Below, piece by piece: positions 37,270-45,353 of a DNA stretch of 64,000 nucleotides. Numbering within the stretch: the stretch's first letter is position 1; every line of letters starts with the position of its first letter. This DNA is from an uncultured Saccharospirillaceae bacterium (lineage in GTDB: Bacteria > Pseudomonadota > Gammaproteobacteria > Pseudomonadales > Oceanobacteraceae). The notes below the pieces were generated by a model that saw only the letters and a list, made by a program, of their open reading frames with translations, had not been told where the DNA came from and did not search any database. Location of the stretch: the NCBI GenBank assembly GCA_947499545.1, contig CANMOZ010000016.1, positions 1-64,000 on the forward strand, read 5' to 3'. A program made the position numbers and the translations under genes.

Positions 37270-37797
37270 ATGCCTGTCATACTCGAACGGTTAACCCAGC
37301 AAGTCACAGCAGCCGATTTAATTGACCTCAATAAGGTGCTTACAGAAACAGGGCCTTTATGGCGGCAAGATCTTTCGGTTACACCGACTGACGCAGCTGC
37401 TCTTGTCCAGCACATCCCAGAGGGGTTTGAGCTTTGGGGGGCAAGATTTAATGACCATATCATTGGTTTGCTGCTTACAAAGCGAACGCTTATTGAAATC
37501 AGTCAGTCTGAGTGTACACTAGCAAACCAAATTCAGATCGAATCAAAAGCCTCCTTATCAGAGCGGGATGATGTTAGCTTGCTGGGCGTTTGTGTGCGGC
37601 CATTGACCCAAAAAAGGTCGGTTGCATCTCAAATGTTAATTCGAGTCTGTCAAATGGCGGATCAGAAGGGCTGGCGACTATTATTGTCTAAGGATAAGCT
37701 GAAACGAGTGCCATTTCTTGAGGCGGGTATCCAAAAGGCGGGATTTCGCCCTGAAACTAACGCCTGGGTTAGGCTACCAGGTTTGAATGTGTATTAG
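37270..37797 (+). CDS. PanZ-like / GNAT acetyltransferase-fold protein
   Basis: 175 residues from the ATG at 37270, which has GGGGGAG just upstream; 12 further codons are open before it. The order VILERLTQQVTAADLIDLNKVL, FELWGARFNDHIIGLLLT, LLGVCVRPLTQKRSVASQMLI and GIQKAGFRPETNAWVRLP fits the GNAT fold and in particular PanZ/PanM, the acetyl-CoA sensor that triggers PanD maturation. The chain has about 45 more residues than PanZ between strands. Family moderately sure, role inferred. Confidence 0.6.
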   Translation: MPVILERLTQQVTAADLIDLNKVLTETGPLWRQDLSVTPTDAAALVQHIPEGFELWGARFNDHIIGLLLTKRTLIEISQSECTLANQIQIESKASLSERDDVSLLGVCVRPLTQKRSVASQMLIRVCQMADQKGWRLLLSKDKLKRVPFLEAGIQKAGFRPETNAWVRLPGLNVY

Positions 37798-37811
37798 CAG
37801 AGGGTTTTCTT

Positions 37812-38423
37812 ATGTTGCGTGTCTTTAAGGCGTTTCAAGCTTACGTTGTACTGGCTTTGTTAGCTTGTGCCAGCCTTGCGGCCAATGCCAAATCGCCAAC
37901 GGAATTGGTGGAAAACGCTGCCAATGGTTTGGCAAAAGCCATCATGGCGAATAAGAAAAAGGTAAACTCAGATTCACAATTCATAGCAGAACTGATTGAG
38001 ACGCATATGATCCCTATCGTTGATCAACATCTGTTTGCCAAGTTGTCACTTGGGAAGAAAAACTGGGAATCTGCAAACCCTCAACAGCAAAAAGATTTTA
38101 TTGATGGCTTTAAAAAGATGTTAATTAAATCCTATGCCGGTGCTTTTAAAGCGTACAATGGCGAAAAAATGACATTTGAGGAACCCAAATATAATAAAAA
38201 ACAATCCAAAGCGATGATTTTTTCAAAGATTATCCGTGAGGGAGATGAGCCAATTGAAGTTCGTTACATGTTGTACAAGAAAAATGATAAATGGTTAATG
38301 TATGATGCCATTGTTGGTGGATTGGATTTGGTTAAAACGTATCGCTCACAGCTAAGCGAACAAATTGCAAAAGATGGGCTTGATAAGACAATTAAAGAAT
38401 TGAAAAATACAAAGCTCGACTGA
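37812..38423 (+). CDS. MlaC/Ttg2D-like periplasmic lipid-binding protein (copy 1)
   Basis: 203 residues with a Sec signal (VVLALLACASLAANA|KS). The mature part follows MlaC: PTELVENAANGLAKAI, FIAELIETHMIPIVDQHLFAKLSLGKKNWESANPQQQKDFIDGFKKMLIKSYA, YMLYKKNDKWLMYDAIVGGLDLVKTYRSQL. MlaC carries phospholipid between membranes, but no mlaFEDB genes are here. A tandem paralogue follows with a matching terminator. Confidence 0.88.
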   Translation: MLRVFKAFQAYVVLALLACASLAANAKSPTELVENAANGLAKAIMANKKKVNSDSQFIAELIETHMIPIVDQHLFAKLSLGKKNWESANPQQQKDFIDGFKKMLIKSYAGAFKAYNGEKMTFEEPKYNKKQSKAMIFSKIIREGDEPIEVRYMLYKKNDKWLMYDAIVGGLDLVKTYRSQLSEQIAKDGLDKTIKELKNTKLD

Positions 38424-38473
38424 TTTAATGCCTATCACATAGCAAGCTATTACACGGCTTTGCTACAAAAAAT

Positions 38474-38510
38474 ACCCAAGTCAGACAGACTGATTTGGGT
38501 GTTTTTTTTT
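38474..38510 (+). terminator. Terminator after MlaC-like copy 1
   Basis: ACCCAA-g-TCA pairs with TGA-t-TTGGGT, followed by GTTTTTTTTT. It closely resembles the terminator after copy 2. Confidence 0.9.
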
Positions 38511-38748
38511 GCGTCAATATCGTCAGTACCCTTTTGATATTGTTCAATTTTATATAAAAACTGGCCCCAATATGACTTGACCTATTGCATTGTTGCAATG
38601 ATGGGGGTTGGTGGCTTGATATGACCAATGGTAGAATTGGGCAAGAGTCATTTCAGGTTATCCCCCCTGAATAAGCGATAGCGAATGACTGAGTTATTTC
38701 ACCAGGCTCCAATGCGTAAGTGAGTATTTATTTTTTTTGAGGTTGTTG

Positions 38749-39363
38749 ATGTTGCACATTTTAAAAGCGTTTCGAGTCTATGTGCTCTTGAGTTTATTGA
38801 CCTGTTCAAACCTGATGGCCACCAATGCCAAATCGCCCACAGAGGTAGTGGAACATGCTGCAAAGGGATTGGCCGCAGCCATTATGCAAAACAAGGAAAC
38901 TGTAGACAGCAACGCAAGCTTTACAGCAAAGCTGATTGAGAAGCACATGCTTCCGGTTGTTGATCGGGAAGTGTTTGCCAAACTATCGCTAGGGAAAAAA
39001 GGCTGGGCTTCCATGAAGCCCGAACAACAAAAAGATTTTACTAATGGTTTAATGAATAGGTTGATTAACTCATATTCTGGCATATTCCAATATTACAACG
39101 GTGAGAAAATGACGTTCAAAGAACCAAGGTTCAATGAGAAAAAAACCAAGGCTCAGGTTCAGTCGGATATCTTCTTAAAAGAACCCGTCACAGTTCTTTA
39201 CAATTTGCGTGAGAAAGATGGCAAGTGGTACATATATGACATAAAGTCGGGCGGGGTGAGTCTTGTTAGTATTTATCGTACCGAGTTTGGAGAAGCGAGA
39301 GCAAATAAGGTGCTGGATCAGAAAATTAAAGACGTGATGCACACCAAGCTAAATACCCATTAA
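38749..39363 (+). CDS. MlaC/Ttg2D-like periplasmic lipid-binding protein (copy 2)
   Basis: 204 residues from the ATG at 38749 (GAGG six bases upstream; the open frame reaches a TTG four codons earlier). Signal VYVLLSLLTCSNLMATNA|KS, then PTEVVEHAAKGLAAAIM, LIEKHMLPVVDREVFAKLSLGKKGW, KPEQQKDFTNGLMNRLINSYSGIF and KDGKWYIYDIKSGGVSLVSIYRTEF. Closely related to copy 1 (many identical blocks), so a tandem duplication that has diverged. Partners unknown. Confidence 0.88.
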   Translation: MLHILKAFRVYVLLSLLTCSNLMATNAKSPTEVVEHAAKGLAAAIMQNKETVDSNASFTAKLIEKHMLPVVDREVFAKLSLGKKGWASMKPEQQKDFTNGLMNRLINSYSGIFQYYNGEKMTFKEPRFNEKKTKAQVQSDIFLKEPVTVLYNLREKDGKWYIYDIKSGGVSLVSIYRTEFGEARANKVLDQKIKDVMHTKLNTH

Positions 39364-39394
39364 GACAAATCTTATCAAGCTGTTCCGATTGAAA

Positions 39395-39433
39395 TGCCCA
39401 ATTCAGGCGATCTGATTTGGGCATTTTTTATTT
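39395..39433 (+). terminator. Terminator after MlaC-like copy 2
   Basis: GCCCAA-t-TCA pairs with TGA-t-TTGGGC, then ATTTTTTATTTT. Same stem layout as the copy 1 terminator. Confidence 0.88.
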
Positions 39434-39764
39434 TATTTCTCCCTAGCTGATTTTACAGGTTGTCACATTGGCTTCTGATAACGTAAAAGGTCCAATTCTA
39501 AGCTTGCTGACCTTGACTCATGCTTGCTGCCGTTTACGAGGGTGAGGTTACGCTCTGAAACTCGCCTCTAGGCGCGTGACTGCTAAAGTAATACAAGGGT
39601 CTGTGGGATTGAGTGCCAGTCTAGTCGTTATTTAACCTATTCGTTGTTTCGTTTGATGTTTGAAATCTGAGCTGGGACATCGGGGCTTATTAAAAGAAAC
39701 AACTGCTGCTATCGGAAAGGCTGGGCTAGCAGAGACCTAGGCTCTCAAGGATGGAGGTTAGGAA
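39434..39764. other. Intergenic region upstream of the YfiR-like gene
   Basis: About 330 bases. No gene or convincing promoter could be assigned. Near the end GGAGG (39753-39757) is the ribosome site of the next gene. Confidence 0.5.
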
Positions 39765-40361
39765 TTGCTCCATAATCGTGTAGGGCATCTAGGCAAAGTT
39801 GCTGGGATAACCTTTTGGCTATGTTTAACAGGCCTCTCAGTTCATGTTGTCAGTGCCGAAGATGATCGACTAAAAGCGGCCTATCTGTTTCAACTCAGTC
39901 GCTTTGTGCATTGGCCTGAATATGAACCTCAGTTGGCTTTCTTTTCGTTGTGCCTTTATAAAAGCGAAGCGCTTGAACCCATTTTGAGTGAAGCGCAAGG
40001 GAGGAAGGTATTAGGCCGGCCATTTCGGGTTATGCTGCTTGAATCTTTAGCAGAAATCGATCAATGCCAAATTTTGTTTGCCAGGCACCTGGATGGGAAG
40101 GCTCGTAATCAAATCATCAGCCTCGTCGGAAACAAACCGGTTTTGCTGAGCAGTGATGCGATTGGTTTTGCTAAAGCTGGAGGAACGCTCGAATTAACCG
40201 GCATACAGGATAGAAACGTAAAGATCGCCATCAATAAAGAGACCGCTGAGCGAACGGGTCTTGAAATCAGTGCCAATCTTTTGGAATTGGCGGAGACAAT
40301 ATACCCGCAGACGCCTACTAGCCCCACTCCCGCTGAGTCAGTACAGGGGGAGCAGCAATGA
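39765..40361 (+). CDS. YfiR-family periplasmic protein (DUF4154)
   Basis: 198 residues. The TTG start is supported by GGAGG seven bases upstream. Signal region ITFWLCLTGLSVHVVSA, then the family pattern DDRLKAAYLFQLSRFVHWPE, FSLCLYKSEALEP, RPFRVMLLESLAEIDQCQILFA, VLLSSDAIGFAKAGGTLELT, VKIAINKETAERTGLEISANLLELA. YfiR is a periplasmic repressor of the membrane diguanylate cyclase YfiN. It overlaps by four bases the GGDEF/EAL gene, its presumed target. Confidence 0.93.
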   Translation: MLHNRVGHLGKVAGITFWLCLTGLSVHVVSAEDDRLKAAYLFQLSRFVHWPEYEPQLAFFSLCLYKSEALEPILSEAQGRKVLGRPFRVMLLESLAEIDQCQILFARHLDGKARNQIISLVGNKPVLLSSDAIGFAKAGGTLELTGIQDRNVKIAINKETAERTGLEISANLLELAETIYPQTPTSPTPAESVQGEQQ

Positions 40362-42748
40362 AGTGGCAACACATGCTGACTATTCGTAGCAAGTTGATGC
40401 TGGCAGCGTTTCTCACTGCCACGCTTGCGGTAACCTTCACCAGCCTGGCATCCATCAGCTACGATCAAAAGCGGGCACGAGAAGCTCTGTCTAATAAGCT
40501 TAAAGTGCTCAGTGGCGTCGTTGCCAATCGATCAACTGCGGCGGTTACCTTTGGCGATAAACGCCAGGCTAGAGCCAATTTGCTGGCATTAAAAGCAGAG
40601 CCCGATATTGAACTCGCCTGTATTTATAACATTTATGGCGAGGTGTTTACCTCGCAAAGCTTTACCAAGCAACAAATTCCCTGCCCACCTTCCCCCAATC
40701 AAGAAGGCCATTTCTTTGACACTCGCTTTCGACTTAATCAAGCCATAAGAATTGATGACAGCGTTATTGGTTGGCTTTATGTAGAAGCCAGCCTAGGCAG
40801 CTTGGCTGAACGTGCAAAGCAGTACAGCTTTTTTAACGCACTGATCTTTGGAGCCGCATTACTGTTTTCAGCAATTTTAGCAAGGTATTTACAACTGCTG
40901 GTCACCCGGCCTTTGGCGCATCTAGGGGATACATTAACGAACATCATTCGACAAAATGATTACAGTTTGCGCGCAGTAAAAGAAAATGAAGATGAGCTAG
41001 GTGTACTGGTAGATGTAACCAACCAAATGCTGGATAAAATTGAATCGGATAATTTATCTTTAATGGCCAGTGAAGATAAGTTTCGACAACTGACGTCATT
41101 ATCTCCAGTCGGTATTTTTCAAGTTGATGCGCAAAATAATCTGACATACGTCAACAGCCGTTGGTGTGAAATTACAGGGATGTCCGAAGAAGATGCATCG
41201 TTAGACCATTGGCTCGATTGTTTAACCAGTACGGATCGAAGAGCATTTTTACGTGCCTGGCAATACATGACCGTTAAACAAGAGGAAATGGCCCTAGAAG
41301 TGTCAATGGAAATTGGTGGGGTGACGCAGTATTTGTTTTGTGAAGCATCGCCGATGATTGGTGAAAATGAAGAGCTTCAAGGATATCTAGGAGCACTATT
41401 GGATATCTCTGAATTAAAGCAAGCTCAAATTCAAATGGAAAACCTTGCTCAGTTCGACCCGTTAACCGGGCTTGCAAATCGCCGGCAATTTCGCAGCAAA
41501 TTGGATTCGGCATTGCGTGAGGCTATTGAACATGGGCATCCAATAGCCGTTTTATTTATGGATCTGGATCAATTCAAAAGAGTGAATGACAGTTTAGGAC
41601 ATGATGCTGGCGATCAGTTATTGGTTGCAGTTGCTAGGCGTTTGAAAGATTGCGTCACCAATATGGATGTTGCCGCTAGGATTGGTGGTGATGAATTCAC
41701 CGTATTGCTGAAACATATCGAGAACACTCACGATGTGCATTTAATCGCAGAAAGAATTTTAGCAAATTTGGCTAAACCCATTGATATAAGGGACATGGAA
41801 ATTATAAATACCGTGAGTATGGGGATTACGTTGGCACCCAATGATGGCACCGATGTTAATGAATTGATGCGAAATGCAGATGTTGCGATGTATCGTGCAA
41901 AAGAAAAAGGTCGCAATAACTATCAATTTTTCTCTGCCGATATGAATGCAGAAGTGGTTGAGAGCCTAACGATAGAACGTAAACTTCGAGCTGCGATTGA
42001 AGAAGACCAATTTATTGTTTATTTCCAACCCAAAATCAGAATTGATCGTGAAAAGCCTTATGGCGCTGAGGCTTTGTTAAGGTGGCAGCCGCCTGATGGC
42101 GATATGATCCCTCCATTTCGGTTCATTCCTATAGCCGAGCAATCGGGGTTAATTGTTCCTATTGGAGATCTTGTGTTTAGAAAATCATGCGAAACGCTTG
42201 TCAATTTATTAAACGAAGGTTTATGGCAAGAAGGTGCACGCATGGCCATTAATTTATCAGCCAAACAGTTTGAAGACCCTCAGTTGATGTCAACGATTAA
42301 GCGCATTTTATCGGATACGGGTTGTCCTGCTGAGTATCTTGAATGTGAAATAACAGAAAGTACATTGATGGAAAATCTTCAAGGCGCTATTGAAGTGATG
42401 AAATGCATAAAAGATTTAGGGTTGTCACTAGCCATTGATGATTTTGGTACAGGTTATTCCAGTTTGAGCTATTTAAAACGGTTGCCCATTGATATATTGA
42501 AAGTAGATCGTTCGTTTGTGATGGATATTCCAAAGGATGTGAGTGACATGGAAATCAGCGCAGCGGTCATTGCAATGGCCCATAAATTACACCTAAAAGT
42601 GGTTGCCGAAGGGGTTGAAACAAAAGAACAGCTAAGCTTCCTTAAAGCCAATCGTTGTGAGTATGCTCAAGGGTATTTCTTTTCCAAGCCTATCCCAGAA
42701 GATGAATTTATTCAGTATTTGAAAAGCGCACTCTCTAAAACAGGTTAA
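40358..42748 (+). CDS. Membrane GGDEF-EAL protein (CHASE8-HAMP-PAS-GGDEF-EAL)
   Basis: 796 residues. An N-terminal helix (LMLAAFLTATLAVTFTSLASI), a CHASE8-like periplasmic part, a second helix (FFNALIFGAALLFSAILARYL), HAMP, PAS (FRQLTSLSPVGIFQVDAQN), GGDEF (LTGLANRR, DLDQFKRVNDSLGHDAGD, RIGGDEF) and EAL (GAEALLRW, NLSAKQF, EITES, IDDFGTGYSSLSYL, KVDRSF, AEGVET). Both active sites are intact. The inhibitory site upstream of GGDEF has Thr in place of Arg (TNMD), so product inhibition should be lost. Unlike YfiN it carries an EAL domain. Likely restrained by the YfiR-like partner. Confidence 0.95.
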   Translation: MKWQHMLTIRSKLMLAAFLTATLAVTFTSLASISYDQKRAREALSNKLKVLSGVVANRSTAAVTFGDKRQARANLLALKAEPDIELACIYNIYGEVFTSQSFTKQQIPCPPSPNQEGHFFDTRFRLNQAIRIDDSVIGWLYVEASLGSLAERAKQYSFFNALIFGAALLFSAILARYLQLLVTRPLAHLGDTLTNIIRQNDYSLRAVKENEDELGVLVDVTNQMLDKIESDNLSLMASEDKFRQLTSLSPVGIFQVDAQNNLTYVNSRWCEITGMSEEDASLDHWLDCLTSTDRRAFLRAWQYMTVKQEEMALEVSMEIGGVTQYLFCEASPMIGENEELQGYLGALLDISELKQAQIQMENLAQFDPLTGLANRRQFRSKLDSALREAIEHGHPIAVLFMDLDQFKRVNDSLGHDAGDQLLVAVARRLKDCVTNMDVAARIGGDEFTVLLKHIENTHDVHLIAERILANLAKPIDIRDMEIINTVSMGITLAPNDGTDVNELMRNADVAMYRAKEKGRNNYQFFSADMNAEVVESLTIERKLRAAIEEDQFIVYFQPKIRIDREKPYGAEALLRWQPPDGDMIPPFRFIPIAEQSGLIVPIGDLVFRKSCETLVNLLNEGLWQEGARMAINLSAKQFEDPQLMSTIKRILSDTGCPAEYLECEITESTLMENLQGAIEVMKCIKDLGLSLAIDDFGTGYSSLSYLKRLPIDILKVDRSFVMDIPKDVSDMEISAAVIAMAHKLHLKVVAEGVETKEQLSFLKANRCEYAQGYFFSKPIPEDEFIQYLKSALSKTG

Positions 42749-42767
42749 ACGTCTAAATAAAATGTTG

Positions 42768-43394
42768 TTAGCGATGTTCCCACCAAACGACTCTGCCCAA
42801 TACTTCCAGTAATTTTTGCTCTTCAATATTCAGCATGTAATTTTTATAAGCTTCACCATTTGTGCGAACATTGATCTCACCCGTTGGCATGAACTGTAAA
42901 CGACGAATAAGGGGAGCATCATGGATGCTAATGAGGTACAGACCGTCTCCGTGCTGAATCCCTGTGTCAATAATGATCCAAGCCCCGCGTTCAATACACA
43001 GTATTTCTGAGTCTAATGCTTGAAATGCGATGCAGCGATTGGGGTATCGACTGACGGTTGCTTGAAACCAGTGCGCTTCAAATTGAATGGGACATTGGGT
43101 ATTGCTTTTGGACTCAGCATAGATAGGCACACGAATCATGGCATGTGGTTTAAAACCGATTTCGTTTAAATTTCCTTGTCCTAGAAGCAGCCATTCCAGT
43201 GAGGTTTGATCTGGATATAAGTGCTGACACAGTTTTAGCATATTAGAAAGCGTCGTATCTTTGCCTCTAATGATTCGTGAGAGAGTGGATTGGCTCATCC
43301 CTGTGCGTCTTGAGAGTTCTGCTCCTCCGCCAGCGAGTTGCGCTAGGTGTCCGACTCTTCCAGAGAATGTGGTTAGGTCGTATTGAGTACTCAT
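42768..43394 (-). CDS. Helix-turn-helix regulator with S24-like C-terminal domain
   Basis: 208 residues. The N-terminal XRE-type helix-turn-helix (AELSRRTGMSQSTLSRIIRGK) is followed by a repressor-like C-terminal domain (ALDSEILCIERGAWIIIDTGIQHGDGLYLISI, LIRRLQFM, VRTNGEAYKNYML). The Ser of DSEIL could be the S24 nucleophile, but the catalytic Lys position seems to be Arg (IRRLQ), so self-cleavage is doubtful. It resembles C2-type phage repressors used as host regulators. Divergent from the solute-binding gene at 43602, which it may control. Confidence 0.85.
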   Translation of the reverse strand: MSTQYDLTTFSGRVGHLAQLAGGGAELSRRTGMSQSTLSRIIRGKDTTLSNMLKLCQHLYPDQTSLEWLLLGQGNLNEIGFKPHAMIRVPIYAESKSNTQCPIQFEAHWFQATVSRYPNRCIAFQALDSEILCIERGAWIIIDTGIQHGDGLYLISIHDAPLIRRLQFMPTGEINVRTNGEAYKNYMLNIEEQKLLEVLGRVVWWEHR

Positions 43395-43601
43395 CTATGC
43401 ATACTCTCAGTCATCTTTACCTTACAGTATTGCCTATAAGAGACTGACAAATGTCTTTATGCATCAAACAAATGCGTTAATGCTAGAATATGAAATTAGT
43501 TAGAACAAAACGTTATAGTATTGGTTCTTTTTGTAGCCACTGCCGAATTTCCTTTCACTACAATCTAATAGATAAATCCTTATATAAAATTGGGAGCGCT
43601 A

Positions 43602-44420
43602 ATGGATCCACTGAAGCGGATTTCCCCCTTTTCATGTTTAGCTTGTTTATTTCTATGTTTCAGTGCTTGGGTAGGTGCGGTGGAGAAGAATGTTCAAATA
43701 TGCATTGGGGATGGAAGTGAATGGGCCCCTTTTACCTACTGGGAAAGAACCGCAGAAGGGGAAATTAATAAGGATAAGTTGATTGGTAGCGCGACTGAAC
43801 TTGTAATCGCAGCCTTGAAGGAACTGGGTTATCAACACAGTATTCGTTATATGCCGTGGGCCAGAGTTCAAGCTGTTATGGCGGATTATAGCGAAAATCC
43901 AATTTGTGATATGTCATGGGATGCCAGTTTTAAAGAAGAGCGATTCAAAAAATATTATTACTCCATTCCTTTGTACAGAACCCATCTAGGGGTTTTTTAT
44001 TCCAAAAAGAAGTTTAACTTTGGCCCGCCCATTCATCATTTGGAAGACCTAAAACATTTTGAACTGTGCGGTGTTGCTGGGTTTAATTACGATCGGTTTA
44101 AATTGGGTGATAACATTGTCAGGGTAAACAAGGTTGAACAGGTTTTAAAGCTCATTGATGGCCAACGCTGTGATCTTTTTCCAAGTGAAATTGAAACCAT
44201 CTATGGTGGAGTATCGGTTGGTGCATTTACTCTTTCGCAAGATATTCAAAGTATGCGTCTGCCTGGATTATTTAAAACCTTTTACGCTATTCTTTCGAAG
44301 CAATCTCCTTTAGTAAAAGAGCTTATTGTGCCTTTCAACCAAACACTGATTCGGTTGCAAGCGATTGGAGAAACCGAAAGAATTTTCAAGAAATATTTAC
44401 CAGGTGGCACGGGGTTGTAA
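43602..44420 (+). CDS. Periplasmic solute-binding protein, family 3 type (copy 2)
   Basis: 272 residues from the ATG at 43602 (GGGAG five bases upstream). Signal SPFSCLACLFLCFSAWVGA. The mature start VQICIGDGSEWAPFTYW parallels LKICGDGAEWPPYHF of the protein at 18497-19288; then YMPWARVQAVMADYSENPICDMSWDASFKEERF, LEDLKHFELCGVAGFNYDRF, LKLIDGQRCDLFPSEIE. Stand-alone binding protein without transporter. The small strand-rich gene at 44429 follows after eight bases, clearly the same transcript. Confidence 0.87.
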   Translation: MDPLKRISPFSCLACLFLCFSAWVGAVEKNVQICIGDGSEWAPFTYWERTAEGEINKDKLIGSATELVIAALKELGYQHSIRYMPWARVQAVMADYSENPICDMSWDASFKEERFKKYYYSIPLYRTHLGVFYSKKKFNFGPPIHHLEDLKHFELCGVAGFNYDRFKLGDNIVRVNKVEQVLKLIDGQRCDLFPSEIETIYGGVSVGAFTLSQDIQSMRLPGLFKTFYAILSKQSPLVKELIVPFNQTLIRLQAIGETERIFKKYLPGGTGL

Positions 44421-44428
44421 AAAGGATC

Positions 44429-44674
44429 ATGAGTTTAGCCAGCATTTATTTAAAGCCAGGAGAAATACTGCTTGTGCATCTGCAGGGTGACCATCAAACA
44501 CCAAACGGCCCTAAACCCGTCGTTCTAGCAGCAAAAGCCATTAAACAGGCTTTTGTATCGGTTGGTGGAGAAACCATTATGGAGCTTATTCTGGCAGGCA
44601 AACATAAAAACGAAAAAAGCGTTTATCTACCTTTAAGTTCAGTGTTGTACATGGAAAAAGTAGAGCGTTCTTAA
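44429..44674 (+). CDS. Small strand-rich protein (YIP/YLP-motif family, copy 3)
   Basis: 81 residues, soluble. Strands LKPGEILLVHLQGD, KPVVLAAKAIKQAFVSV, ETIMELILAG and VYLPLSSVLYMEKVE. The final motif parallels LLIPYNNIKYIS (18206-18457) and TYIPITNVAFIVE (17194-17523). AAGGATC is just before the ATG. It is translationally close to the solute-binding protein gene (eight-base gap). An Sm-like or small-barrel fold is possible; function unknown. Confidence 0.68.
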   Translation: MSLASIYLKPGEILLVHLQGDHQTPNGPKPVVLAAKAIKQAFVSVGGETIMELILAGKHKNEKSVYLPLSSVLYMEKVERS

Positions 44675-44686
44675 CCTGTCTATCTT

Positions 44687-45250
44687 TTAATAGCGCACTT
44701 GCATGATGACGCCATATCCTTGGTTAGAAGATGCAACGGCGAAATCGAATTGAGTCTTTTGCGCATCGCTTTCTGAATATTGATTCCACATTAATTTGGC
44801 AGCCGTTTTCATCGCTGCTTTGACTGCTATGGAGCCTGATAAGCTGAAAGTCGCTTTATCGGAAGCGAAGAGGTCAGGTGTATTTCGGTTTGTGTGTCGT
44901 GATTCGAAATGAGCATGACCGTCTAAATGAAAGCCCTCGTTATCCACTTGAGATACCTTGGTATACTTATATTCCTCACAATCCTCGATGCTTATGTCTT
45001 GTGCATAGGCGGCTGAGGGAGCGCTGATAATGGCCGCTAAAGCAGCATACCAGCGTAGACACTTTTGCCTTTTTAAACATTGATTCAGTTGACGCTGACT
45101 AACAAGCTTCATGTCAATCAAAACCTGTCCTAGCGGCTTGGGTGGGGAAGCCTCTCTTTGTTTTAAAACGGCGGCAGACAATTGCTCTTCAGAGATAACC
45201 CCTTTGCACACAAGTATGGCGCCCAGCCTGTAAGGTATGTTGTCGTTCAT
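44687..45250 (-). CDS. Protein with MshEN/GspE-N-like module and C-terminal exported-like domain
   Basis: 187 residues from the ATG at 45250 (AGGGGG upstream). Residues about 6-65 (YRLGAILVCKGVISEEQLSAAVLKQ, PLGQVLIDMKLVSQRQLNQCLKRQ) are two halves of an MshEN-type c-di-GMP-binding module as in GspE/MshE. A hydrophobic stretch (WYAALAAIISAPSAAYA) resembling a signal follows, then a domain with ESRHTNRNTPDLFASDK and FAVASSNQGYGVIMQVRY. An internal membrane anchor would put the C-terminus in the periplasm. The convergent gene to its left ends 12 bases away. An odd architecture worth noting. Confidence 0.75.
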   Translation of the reverse strand: MNDNIPYRLGAILVCKGVISEEQLSAAVLKQREASPPKPLGQVLIDMKLVSQRQLNQCLKRQKCLRWYAALAAIISAPSAAYAQDISIEDCEEYKYTKVSQVDNEGFHLDGHAHFESRHTNRNTPDLFASDKATFSLSGSIAVKAAMKTAAKLMWNQYSESDAQKTQFDFAVASSNQGYGVIMQVRY

Positions 45251-45353
45251 AAAGCCCCCTGAGAGACATAAAGCGTCAATCCAAATATAGTCCGTAACCT
45301 TTGGAAAGCAATTGCTGCAAAGCGAATCCTTTCTAAACCTCAGGTAAAAAGAG

